From Eunapius fragilis (lineage: Eukaryota; Porifera; Demospongiae; Spongillida; Spongillidae), in the NCBI GenBank assembly GCA_963681505.1, contig OY811971.1, positions 6,815,060 to 6,879,059 of the forward strand: a stretch of 64,000 nucleotides of DNA. The letters run 5' to 3'. Shown here piece by piece: positions 1-12,400 of the stretch (position 1 is the first letter of the stretch; each line of letters begins with the position of its first letter). A program made the translations under genes and the position numbers. The notes beneath the pieces are model-generated. The model worked only from the letters and a program-made list of their open reading frames with translations. It searched no databases and was not told where the DNA came from.

Positions 1-1145
1 GTTTTGCTTCTATATACATCATGTATGTCCTATAATGTTATCCCCTCTGATTTTAATTTTTTTGCAGCGTGTTATTACGATTCATATGTGACCGTTTGAG
101 ATTGGCTAGATTTTTTAATGTCACATTAAAGTAGCGCGGCTCCAGATCATTTTCGTAAAGTCGATATACTAGTCATGCATTACCTTCGCTATATTACATA
201 TAACATAAAGTTGTATAGCTGGAATCGCTATAACCTCCGAGCGATTAATGCTATCGATATACTATTTGCCGCACATCTTACACCATTGGCAAGTTTGCTT
301 GGTTCTGAAAAGAACCGTTTTTACTACCGTCCACTTCTTCAACCATAACTCAGTGATAATAACAGCATCGATTCTTTCTGAAAATGGTGCGCTTTTTAAA
401 CCTGATGTTTGGCAATCAGAATTCTAATGGTAAAATGAGGTGTTACATTGTAAAAAGGGGCCCAAACGATGCAGTCAGTAATCATCGTTCGGAACAATTG
501 AGTGCTTTGTTTAGCACCGCTTCGGAAAAAAAAAAAACCATTGGACTTCTAGTCCTTAAAAGCAACGCATCGGCAAGAGCGGTATACCGGCTTAAGCTAC
601 ATCCCAATTATAATCCTGATCCATTATCCCCGAGTGAAGATTTATAGCGAAAATGACATTACTGGGGTCACTGAAAACGAAAGTCATAGAACGTGATAGA
701 CACGTGATTCACCACTTTATTGATAACATGATAACAAGTGTTTTAGCTGTGCATCTGTGCAGTTTGATTTTCAATATCATATGGGATCGAGGCAGCGAAA
801 AGGGACATGGCTAAATTATTTCATATTCAAATAGACATCAATGTCCTCTATAACATTTCTTACGCACTGGAAATAAGTCTTTTCATCATGAAATTACAGG
901 TTCCTGAATTTTTAATTAGGCATAGATTTCTATTGCACGCGTGTACTTTGATGCTCCTTCCTGGAAATTTTTTATAGGTCCCTGCCTCGACCCGTATATG
1001 TTTTTGGAATTTAAGTACACGACACCAATTTTTTTTTTGTCCTACTATCACGATCTCTGTGAATGACTAGGAAATCAGTCTCATTTTTGGTATATGAAGA
1101 CTCGCTAGTTACACGTGCTGTCAGTAGTCTTTCTCTCCTCACCCC
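1..1145. other. AT-rich sequence without recognisable gene
   Basis: No open frame here has splice structure or recognisable protein similarity. Around 779-808 lies a stretch (catatgggatcgaggcagcg and following) that recurs with few changes at 6302-6331, so it is probably part of an old dispersed repeat. Confidence 0.5.
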
Positions 1146-1337
1146 CAGGAAAGCAATGCTACTATGTACGCTGTAAGGGTTGCCGGTGATGGTACCTATA
1201 TTGGACAAGGCTGCACAATTTTTAACGCTTCGCCATGTTTCTATGTGCACAAAATCACATCCCTACCTGCAAATATCATCATAAATGTGGCTTCTATACA
1301 TGTACCAGATTCGAAGCTGAAACTTCAGAACCGATGA
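1146..1337 (+). pseudogene. Relic exon paralogous to exon 3 of the receptor-like gene
   Basis: After a good acceptor (ctcacccccag), the plus strand reads an FN3-like exon. It starts ESNATMYAVRVAGDGTYIGQ and continues through GCTIFNASPCFYVHKITSLP to a TGA near 1337. It aligns throughout with exon 3 of the minus-strand gene (MYIVRVSSNGTYIGEGCTFC, then SPCFYAQKITTLP). The donor end is lost: the paralogue is spliced after NTIIK, but here the frame runs into a stop with no donor at the equivalent place. I see no partner exons on this strand, so I read it as a solitary decayed exon of a paralogous receptor gene. A live exon of an off-window gene is less likely but not excluded. Confidence 0.65.
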
Positions 1338-3453
1338 AAAGTACAGCCATTGGATGTAAGTTATAAATAATTGAAACTCTACATTTTGAATCTCATTCAT
1401 TGCACTGAAAAAATACACTTTGCATGGCAAGATGGGCAAATTATGTCCTATTTAGCACATTTTCCTTGTAATTAAAGACATGTTATTATGCAAGCAGCAT
1501 GCTGTTCAAATTTATTTATTTTTATAATCCCGGATGTATGATAGTAATTTCCGTAATGTGCCTTTTTTAGTTTGATAGTTCGCCTTTTCACAAAAATCCT
1601 ACGTTTTTAACGACTTATATTAACCTCCGCAAAATGACCTGAAAATATTACATTGAAATTCTGATTTCATTCCGTATAGGAGATACCTGGTTCATTAACT
1701 TTACTTTAATAGAAAATACGGCCTGGTAACGAGGCTAACAGGACGCGTGCGAGCGTGTATCCCTTTGGATCGCAAGCTCATATGGACTAAGGTTCTGTAC
1801 ATCGTTCTTCGGGAATGAATCAGCTACCTTTGGATTTCTCATAACCATGTACGTAACTAGGCCTATAGTTGTGTTATTTTGTGTGCACGGTGTGTATTTT
1901 GAAATGGAACATTCTAAGGAGCAACGGCCTGGGATCAGGAAAAAAAGAGTGCTGAGAATGTAATTTATGTTATGGAAAATTTACAGACAAAATTACTGCA
2001 GAAATTGATTACCAAGTTTCTTGGTAATGGCCTAGCTCATGCGCGCTAAAACATTGGCAATCGCTACCAGTCCTTCCCAGCTTCATAGATATTCTACACA
2101 GGGAATGGAAACGGATGTCGTTAGCACCAATTAGCAGGTTCCATCATCGTTGGACCGGAAGAGCTATTTATTAAAAAGAGTTAGTAAGAGATGGCAGAAA
2201 TGGCAGCCTGCGTGAAAGGTGTGTATTAATAATTATAGACTTCGTACGAAGCCTGCATAATCTATGGTGACGCCTATTCCTTATGCTCGTGCTACGTAGG
2301 TTCAAAGGAATTACTGCGTGATGCAATCGCGAAAGTTTTGAACTCAAAGTTGCACCCGCCCCCAGCAATGGCGCCTACGAACATGTGTCTTTGTCAACGC
2401 AAAGAGAACGCGCTTTGAGTTCTTTCACTGCGTCTTTCATAGTCGTTTGTGTAAAATTTAGTTCCCTATACGGAAAAGAAGCACAAATCGACCAACAACA
2501 GCATTTAGGACTGCTAAATGCCCACAGCCATCCCCCTATCAAAACGTGCTTTTTCGCGTCTTGTACGCTGACGCAACGAACACAATGGTTTTAACCTACC
2601 GTCGTTTGTGTAGTTCATTTTATCCTTAACGCTATGATTTAAAAATGCCCAGAACTAAGCCAATCGTAGGTTACGCTATAATTCTCCCAAAATTGATGTC
2701 AGACACCTCCAAACCACTGTATCTCAAAATGTACCTCTTATTCGAGTAGAAAGCAGTCACTGTTACACAGCGTTCGAGGATAATAAAGTCGAAACGAGGA
2801 AATACGCCCGTCGTCACCTAATTAAAGGTGTCATCATTCCAACGATGACGGCCCGAGGATTGGACTATAGCAATGTATTGCCCACGTGATCCGTTTCCAA
2901 TCCCTGTGTAGAATATCTATGCCAGCTTTAATTATAGAAATGGCCTGGTAACGAGGCTAATATCAAACCGCGAACAATGGGCGGGGTTAATAACCGCAAA
3001 TTTAAATTAGTAAATCCCTATATGATGATTTTGAGACCGGGGTTCAAAGAGTGTGCCGTTGGAAATAAACTGATTTGGTGTACCAAATATCAACGAGGGC
3101 CATAGAAACGTGGTATCTGGCTATAATAAACATGCCTTCCCCCACACCCCCCCCCCCCTCCCAAAAAAATAGTTATATGTATGGATGCATGGCTACGTAA
3201 AATTCATGCAACGTACGTTATTAATCTGTTGGCCAATAAATGTTATCTAACATGCAAAGAATTAATGTCTAGTCACGTGCCAACAAAAGTTATTAGTACC
3301 AAATGATGTAATGCGAAGTTAAAATTTTGCATTGATTTGAGGCACAACAAAGCGTGATCATAATACTGTAGTTTTAATTGAATCAAAATGCAATCATTCT
3401 AAAACATTTTCATGTCCACCAGCTACACCACACATAAATCCTTAGCTATTGTA
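1338..3453. other. Intergenic, old inverted-repeat element
   Basis: Segments at about 2085-2130 and 2880-2930 are inverted copies of a sequence containing tagatattctacacaggga and ggaaacgg; catcatcgttgga is also shared between the arms. They look like the long terminal inverted repeats of a decayed element of about 0.85 kb. The phrase cctggtaacgaggctaa occurs in direct orientation at about 1720 and 2942. No coding capacity recognised. Confidence 0.4.
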
Positions 3454-6400
3454 CTATATGTAGTCCTCACTCACTGCACGTGCAGATGCATATGCCGAAT
3501 TGCTTTCTACCTCTATGGTGTTAACCTTGTTCTCATCAAATCCGACTGCTTCCTTCCTTGGTGTAAGGTCAGTGGGAGGTTTGCCTTTGTAAAGATGTAG
3601 TGTAACAAATGTTGCCAGTGCCACTCCAAGTGAGAATGAAACAAATGCTGTGCAGATGTATATCCCAGTGATCGTTGGAAAGTATCTGAATGGCAGGCTG
3701 CTGGCACCTGGGAAATGACAAAGTAGTAAAATATTAAAGGTAATTGTCTGCTTGCATTTGTCTCTGTGAGTGCTTGCAATTGTGTATTATTTCAGGTTAA
3801 CGAACGGTGGTCACTTATGCATGAAAGACTTCTGGATGGATGACAATGATCAAATATACATCAAACGATAATTATAGTTACTAAGTTGACTTAAAGTTGT
3901 ATATTTATATGGTTCAATGGTGTGGTATGGAAGTTTTGCTCAAATCGATAGAGTATCCAATCCAGGACCCTACTTTAATACGACTAAATGTGGAGCCACA
4001 ATCATCTGGCTTAGAGATAAGTATAGTTTAAAGCCCAACAAAGGTCTTCATCTTCTTCAGGGCTCAGGTCATTGGTAAGCAGATTCCAGCAGGCATCAAA
4101 AAGTAATGCTCTCATTTCAATGAAGTAAAGTACATTTTATCCTATGCTCCGGCCCTTTTAACGAGTATATACGAATTTTCTACATGTTAAAGATTGGAGG
4201 CATTCAGTATTTGGATGAGGCAACAATTTTCCTCATCTAGAAAAATTGAGAACCCTACCGCAGAAGCAACCCAGGGACGACATGTCAAAAGCAAAACACA
4301 GCAACAAATAGAAGTAACTAAGAGATGTGCAAAAGCATGCAGATGTGCAAAAGCATGCATGTAAAATACCGAAGTGGTGAGAGGTTGGCACATTATTTTT
4401 AGAAGCCAGTACGGGCGAGTGCTGTCTATACACGCAGATGTTGAGGATTTTAAAGAGGTGTACTAGCCCACAGGTGCAAAGTTATAGTGTGGTTTAGGAT
4501 GTAAAATGCGAAAAGGATACTGCATGTGTGGCTGACTTAAATTGAACCACAACGTTTTCATAAGATAATATGGCAATTTCCATGCCAGCGAAAAATAATC
4601 TCGCGGTTGAACTTGAATGTATAGCATGATAAAATTAAGTTGTAACAATCGTGAATTTGTGGCCCGCCTAGCAAACAATTTTGCCCGATGCTAAATACAC
4701 GTCATGTATGTAATTTTAATACGTTTACCATCAGTAGCTTCAGGGGAAAAGCTGAAGAACATCTTCACCCCTCCAATCACTGGATCATAACAGTTATTAG
4801 AGTTCCCAGATTCAGTGGCCGCTGCCTTGCAGTAGTACATCTGACCACTGGTGAGGCCACCAAGGTCCACAGTCACCTCTTTGCCTCTGGTAGAGGAGGT
4901 GTTATGCACACTTGTGTCAGGAGGAACAGGGGGATCAGTACTGCAGCAAACCATGCAGTAGAAGGATTGGTTATTCAGGAATGAACAGCCAATTATTGCA
5001 ACGGAGTTGGAATACTTCACAAGCGATGCATATTCTATAACAGTATTGAGGGGATCTGCGTGGGTCAAATAGGGCAGTTATGCAAACTCATTTCTTATGA
5101 TTATAATAATTGTGTAGTATCAGTCGTATAAAATTGCATGCACATGCATTTTTTCTGCATGCATTGCCACGTTTCATGCAATAAATCCTTCTAAAACTCA
5201 ATTGAGTCACTCTCCTTCGTGATCACCTAGAATTAGGCAAATTCAGGGGAAACTATCTTTGCATGCATGCGAGAAATTAGCGTAAAGAACTAAATGACCA
5301 TCAGTGTTATCAGCCTTAAGTACATTGATTGCCGTTGCAGCCACTTGGATATTCACGGAAAGCTAGTTGTATATTATAAGCCTGCTAAATAAACGTCTAT
5401 GCAAACTCACTTTTAATAATTGTGTTGTTCTGTGGGTCAGACACATTAACTCCTTGCACGTAAGTAACAAATATGGTAATATTAGTTGTAGGCAGAGTTG
5501 TGATCTTTTGCGCATAGAAACATGGTGAAGTGGTACAAAAAGTACAGCCTTCTCCAATGTAGGTACCGTTACTGGAAACTCTTACAATGTACATGGCCGG
5601 ATTACCAACCTGGATGAGGAAAAACAGATTACAAATATCTAAAGTATGTATATATGAATCACTTCCCGAACTATTAACGCCACCGACATATTATCTGACC
5701 ACACCTGTATGGCATGCATCTATCCCTCCTTACGGTGCATACAAAGGGCGTTGCACTTAGAGGTTCAAAGCTGTAATATTCGTCTGCAGGAGTTCTAATC
5801 GCTTCGAATCTGTACATACCTAGAAGAGTCCTGTCGCCATTAATAGATTATCCTGTTCGTTAATCTTTATTTGGCAACGCCAAACCGCCTTCCACCTGTG
5901 TGTCATACCCGGACCCCAAGTACGTCATAACTGCGGATGGGCATTAGTCGGTGACAAAAGTTCCGAAATTCCAGAACTTTTTAACCAGCCGCTGCCTAGT
6001 ACGGGTAGACTAATATAACTTTGGATAACCTAAATGGATTGTTCGTACAGCTGTACATTTTGCGATGGCTCAAACAAACAGAAAAGGAAGCTTTTTTTCT
6101 GGTACAAACATGAGGGACTCTTCTACGTATAAACTGATGTTGAAGTGGTTTGGGATCTCCTGGAAAATGCATTGACCCCTGCATGGGGGTAACGCCAACC
6201 GTACGGTGGACAGGAATTAAACTTCCCATATAGAAATGGTGCATGCAGTATTATGTGCGGCTCGGCACGTAGCACTAATCGCTTGGAGGTTATAGTGATT
6301 CGACATATGGGGTCGTGGCAGCGAAAAGAGACCTAGCGCACATTATAACAGGAAGGAGTATCAAAGTTGACGTGCGGGCAATTTAGGTGACAGGGTACCC

Positions 6401-9400
6401 TCCTGGAATTTGAAAAAAAATCATACTAGCTTGTAGCCTGAGAGCATCTGAGAGGACCATATCATTTTGACAGTTATTAGATGAGCAGTAAAAATGGTAC
6501 AAATATTCTAAGAATAAAACTTTATAATTGGTTTGTTGAAAACTGTAGTGCTTAAAAATCACCAAACTAGGAGGATAAATATGAAATAATATCTTCTTTC
6601 GTTTGGTGCATTCGTTTCGAAACGGAGCAGTAGGTTTGTGCCAAAGCTTATACTAACCATCGTTTCAGGGTGAACTAATTAGGCTACTCATGGATTACTC
6701 ATGCTGGGCATTCCAGAACAGCTACTTTATCGTGAATACACGTTCTTCATTACTTAATTGTCCTTTTGGTGCATCGATAACGTTACTACCCTTTTCCACA
6801 AATTTATAGCAATTTTTTACAAAGTTACGCATCCCTTGACGCCTTATTTGTACCTTGAAATTGAAATGTTATTAATCGATAGATTTTCGGTTTTCGGCTA
6901 TTTAGAAAAAAGTAACTTATCTTGAAAACAAGGACAAGATATTTTCCTACACGTAAGGCTCTTCTTGGTGCTTAGCTCCTATCGTAATAAGAGTTTTTAC
7001 CGTTCGTATTTCAAGGTGCTCGTAAACAAGCGGTGCTAGTTTTTCTGCGCGTTATTGAAATGCTATCAAGGTGTCATATCTTAAACAATAAGGTGGATTC
7101 TCTCCGAATTATATACGGTACTTGAACAGAACTACCAATTGTTGATGACGTTTTTAATAATTCAGACCCCAAAATACATGGCGGACTCAAACTGCGCATG
7201 CGTGCGCGAATTACAAGATGGCGGATGCCAAAGTTTAAGGCATTGCGCTCGGTTAATTACGTTACTTATCCAAATGATATCAAGGTGGCATATCTTAAAC
7301 AATAAGGTGGATCTTACCAACTTTTTTTTCCAAAAAAACCACGTTATGGGTGCAACTACCTTAATTAAAATGTACGAGTAATTAAAATTTCAGGTCACTG
7401 TAACTCCATGATGGACAGACTAATTTCAAGTGCGTAAGAAAGAAGCTGTAGAGGACATAGATGAATATTGAATATAAAATAATTTGACGAGCAATTCTTT
7501 GTTATAATCACACAATTTAAAGCGTTAATTGTTGTGGTGGCGACAAAATAACCAACACATAAACCATCCTATAATACTGTAGGGCAGGGAGATATCGTAT
7601 AGAGTGGTGAATCGCCTTATATTGCCATCTCTACTGCACCTCAGAAGGGTTTCTCAAGGCATGTAAATATATATTATATTTATATATGGGACAGTGTCCA
7701 GCAGAATCACCCTTCTGGCTAGTTTTTCAAATTTTTTGATTTTCATTGAACACCCATGAGCTTCTGTCAAATGGTCCTCACGCATCCTAAAGTGAACTAT
7801 TCATCACAAAGTTATTAGGCACTGAATTTATAATTAGCCATACATTTCAATGCGAGCGTTACTTTTCTTTTGCTTGTTCTGGAAATTTGAAAAAGTACCA
7901 TAAGGGTGATTTAGCTGGACACTGTCCCATATATAAACCAGAAAAGAAATACATAAATCAGAAAAGAAATGATGGAGCCGCGCGCTTACCAGAAAGGGCA
8001 TTTTTCAGTGGCATAATGCAAATGGGGTTCGTGTTGTAAATAAAAGTCCCCCCCCACCCCCACCCCCACTCCCCTCCGTCAAACGTAAAAAGGTCCTTAT
8101 AAGCGTTCGCGGTTACACGTTTAAATATATTTCGATCGGGACCGGGCGAATAATTTGCGGTATGTGTAATGGCCGAACACTATTTGCACCTGCTGAATTA
8201 CTTTTCGTATATTTCCGTCTAACTCCGTCATTTTTCCGTCTATCTCCGTATATCCCATGCACGTTTGTATCACGATATGACCGAAAAATATCACATATCG
8301 TGATATATAAAAGATGTATCGCATATCGCGGCAGCCCTGAGTATATAAGCATACTAGCCGGTATTACGTGTTGGCAGCGATGGATCAAAACGAAACAGTG
8401 AGTCTGGCTGGCTGACTCGAAGCGGCGTTTTCCGATGACAACGAGATAGGAACTTTCCAAGAGAGTTGATTCGAAGCGGCTACTCTTACGTACTATCGAG
8501 AAACCTAGTTTTTAAAATTAATCCCGACTAATCTCATGCAGTTTTACCCAGACCCACAATCTGCGAATATGGTTACCTGCCTGGTTCTAGACACCGTTCG
8601 TAACAATAGGGTTAAGGTGTCGCCGTAACACTCATTAATGTTTAATCTCCCGCAATCCTTATGTAAGGATGGCCATCCTTATATAAGGAGGATGACCGCT
8701 TTCTAAAAGAATGACGTAAACTTGGTGCTTTGTTTTATATTAGTGAATCACTAGATTCAAGATCATGCAGATCAGAGATACTGCCGTGATTAAACAGGTT
8801 TGGCTTGCTCAAAAACGGTATTACAGTGTAAATACGGCCATTTGCCGCTAGCGATATAGTAATGAGCAAAATTAACTTAATCGACGTATGGCAAGGAAGG
8901 ACAGGTTTCTAGGAGTATAATGTACACTGTCAGATGGATGTTTGGAACAATATCCACGGCGTCGACAATCTACGCTCACTTACCGTTCAGTATTTCCAAA
9001 GATCGAAGCGATTGCATACACTCGAAAGCGTCATGCTAAGCAAGCCTGCTTAGATACCGAGGGGAGCCACAGAAAGCGACGGATGTAATTCTTCAGTACG
9101 GATGGATGACATACATGTAGGCCCATCGGTGACTAAAGCGGCAGCACTGCATGATTCGACCAATGATAGTGACGCGACAACAACAGTAGGTCTAGGCAAT
9201 GGCGTGGTCTCCTCGAGTCTCATTAATTGGGGCTAAGCTCCACTAAGCTCGAACACATATCTTATGTCAATTGGCAACGCTTCCTAGATCTGCCGTACCC
9301 CCCCCCCCCCCCCCCGCCCCCCGCCCCGCTCGCTGCCCCCCCCCCCCCCCCCCCCATGCACCATTCTACATGGTACTAGTACTGTACTCAATGATAGGAC

Positions 9401-12400
9401 TAGAAAGCACACTGTTTTGAAGTGTTAGGGTGTAAATAGGCATAACTTATTAACCACGAGTTATTTCTTCGACGAATCAGGTTGTGAGTATAGCTGGATC
9501 AACTGGCTATCAGAGAAAATCAAGAGTTTTAAAACCATCATGGTTTTTATGGTCAATAATCTCGATCCTTATTTAAGGATGCATGGTGTCAATCCGGATG
9601 TGCCACTTCCTCCCTGTTTTACCACATGGACATTGATTATATTGACATCATTTATTGTTATGGAGCCTAATCAGTATAAAAATGACCAATACCATTTATT
9701 TTATTGCACTTAGTTGGTTAGCAAAAACATGCAATGTAAAAGGTGATCCTTACTAAAGGATAATGACATCCTTAAATAAGGATTTTTCTCTGGAGATTAA
9801 ACATTTATGGTCAATGGAATGTCTCACCGATCGAAGGTCAATGAGGGAAGAATATGAATCGAACGCCCCTGTTTAAGAGAGCAGAAGTAGGAGGCAGCCT
9901 GCTAGTCCGTGATAGCACTAATCAAGGCCGTAGACAAGGGGCGGCTTAAGCTCCCCCCAAATTTTCCCATGAGAATAATATTTAAAATTATCGTGTGTGA
10001 TTAGAATTAACCACTGACAGCAGCGGTACTCGCACTGTGTAAAAAGGGTTGTTATACTATACTGTATAGCAGTGAATATGGAGACGTTATACGTAATATT
10101 GCGTATAACGTCTCCGTTATACATATGTTATACGCTGCTAATTAATGTTATACACAGCGTATAACAACCCTTTTTACACAGTGGATCGCGTACTTGCTAT
10201 GTCTTAAGTTCATCAGTAGCGCATCGACAAATGATCCAGATCCCTTAGCATTAGCATGCTTGGGAACGGTATGAATCGGCAGTGGCGGTATGGCTGAGGT
10301 AGCAAACCCACGTAGATTCATACACTTGTCAGTGCGGAGAAATACTGGTTTGCTTCCCCAGCCACACCGCCTCTGTGAATCTGGCTGAACTGTGATTATT
10401 CGAAGTGGAATTTATGAACCGTAATGCCAGCCGTCACAATTATACGTTTGGAGTTTTCATTTGTCGTATGAAGACCAGGTGTTATTTGCATGCACGCATC
10501 CATGCAATTGGTGATTGAACTGCATACGTATACGCATTAATGCTGCGATGCATGAAATCTGCGCGATGCAAATTTATTTAGTGCAGACATGTATACCAGT
10601 GCACAGGGGCGAACGTACGAAGGGGCGTGACAGGTAAAGGGGGGGGGGGGGGGGGGGGGGGGTTAATGATTTTTTTACAACTATCAATGCAAATCCAGCT
10701 ATGAAAATATTATCGAAGGGCTGAGAGGGGGGAGGGGGGGTTAAACCCCCAACTTCATATGTATGCATGAGAAAATTAATTCACGCATATAGAAATGCAT
10801 TAATATTTCCGTTACACGTAAATTCACATCAACATATGCATTCATGAAATATCCATGAATGTTTCCCCATTTTTATCAGCACTTATTGCAACAAATACGG
10901 AAAAGTTAAAGCGGCTGGGGCTTCGCCCCAGACCCCATTGCGTGAGCTTACAACGCTCCCCCAAAACAAACCCTCCCCCTTGGTCAATTAGCCCCCCCCC
11001 CCCCTCCGAACTTTGAAAGTTGTCTATGGCTATGCACTTGTAGCGATCAAGATGAAAAAGGCGAAAGAGATGGTAAAATCGACATCATGGATGGCATGGA
11101 TCGGGAATGGTCAGTGGGGTCAGTGGCACTGGAACATAGACAAAGGCACGTGCCGCTTGCAGGAGATGCATGACGTGGGCCATCTTTGGAGGGCGCCTCT
11201 AATCTTTACTGATCTGATTGAGGTGTGTACCATTTGTTTGCGTAGGCGAGAACGTATATGGCTTGCCTTCATGCAGCTGGGTGTCTATACATCGCGTGCT
11301 CAATTCGTCGCTGTGGGCTACCAATGCCAACACGTAGGGTAAACACAGCTGCCAGTCGGCGGGCTAATTAAAAACATGTCTTTCCACACTGGTTTCGAAG
11401 AATAGCCGTATGGTTGATGGCCAGCTTTAGTGATCCTACGCAGCGGATCCATCCCGGCAGTAATCCATCCGCAGGTGCGAGTGTGGGACTCTGTAATGCT
11501 CGACCGCGTACTCGTCTCTGGGACGGACGCGGCCAACTCACAGTTACACCGCCTGCTGTCGAGTCAGAGTTCGTGCGTGCCTAGTTGCAATAGGTCGGGT
11601 GACCTGAGGGTCTTCCTAATTCTTATTTCCTTTAAAAAATCTGTTTGGACCATACATATATGCATACCCTTTGCAAAGTTGTATATTGATCGATTACGCT
11701 ATTGCGAAGGAGTCGCCACACGCGTAGAAGTCACTCTAGCTAGCTAACTGTACATCACGAGATTTAGGGAAAAGTACCTTGCTCCTCCTTTTTATACCCT
11801 CTGCGCGCATCGCGATCGCGCATCGATTCTATGCGCATTGCGCGGTATTTACACTGCATCTCTATCTTTAATACGTATCTATGGTACAATGATGTGCATG
11901 GCTACGCGTGACGTCAACAACTGTTTACTGCTATAAAGTTTAAACCACGTGATATTGTTGCAGGAGTATCTTGAAACCAATGCGAATGCACTCACATGAT
12001 CCTAGGAAGGTGTGGCTAGGTTATCAATGAAGCTTGAATATGTCATGCCATGTCTATGGCCATGCAATGGCACGAATCAAGCGTGAAATTTGCACGTAGA
12101 GGCTGGACCCTGTACCTATTGATTTGTCAAATTTTTATTCGATGCGTTACGGGAGATACAGCTTTGCGTATAAACAAAATTTGAAGTGAATTGAATTAAT
12201 TTCCCTGCAGGAAGATATGGTGGGTTTAAACCCCAAGGATATCGGACGTTGCAGTATAGGCACGAAGCAAAGAACAAGATATCTATTTTAACATAGGGAA
12301 ACTGTGTAGTATGAAGTGTATGGCGGTAGCCCGAAGCGTTCGGAAGATAGTCATTTTAAAGTCAACCATTTTTATAACTTTAGATAAATAAACGCAGCGA

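Noticed and set aside
8264..8320. Palindromic atcacatatcgtgatat-like text as a regulator site
   Set aside because: Isolated AT-rich palindrome without a partner copy; not distinguishable from background in this repeat-rich intron.
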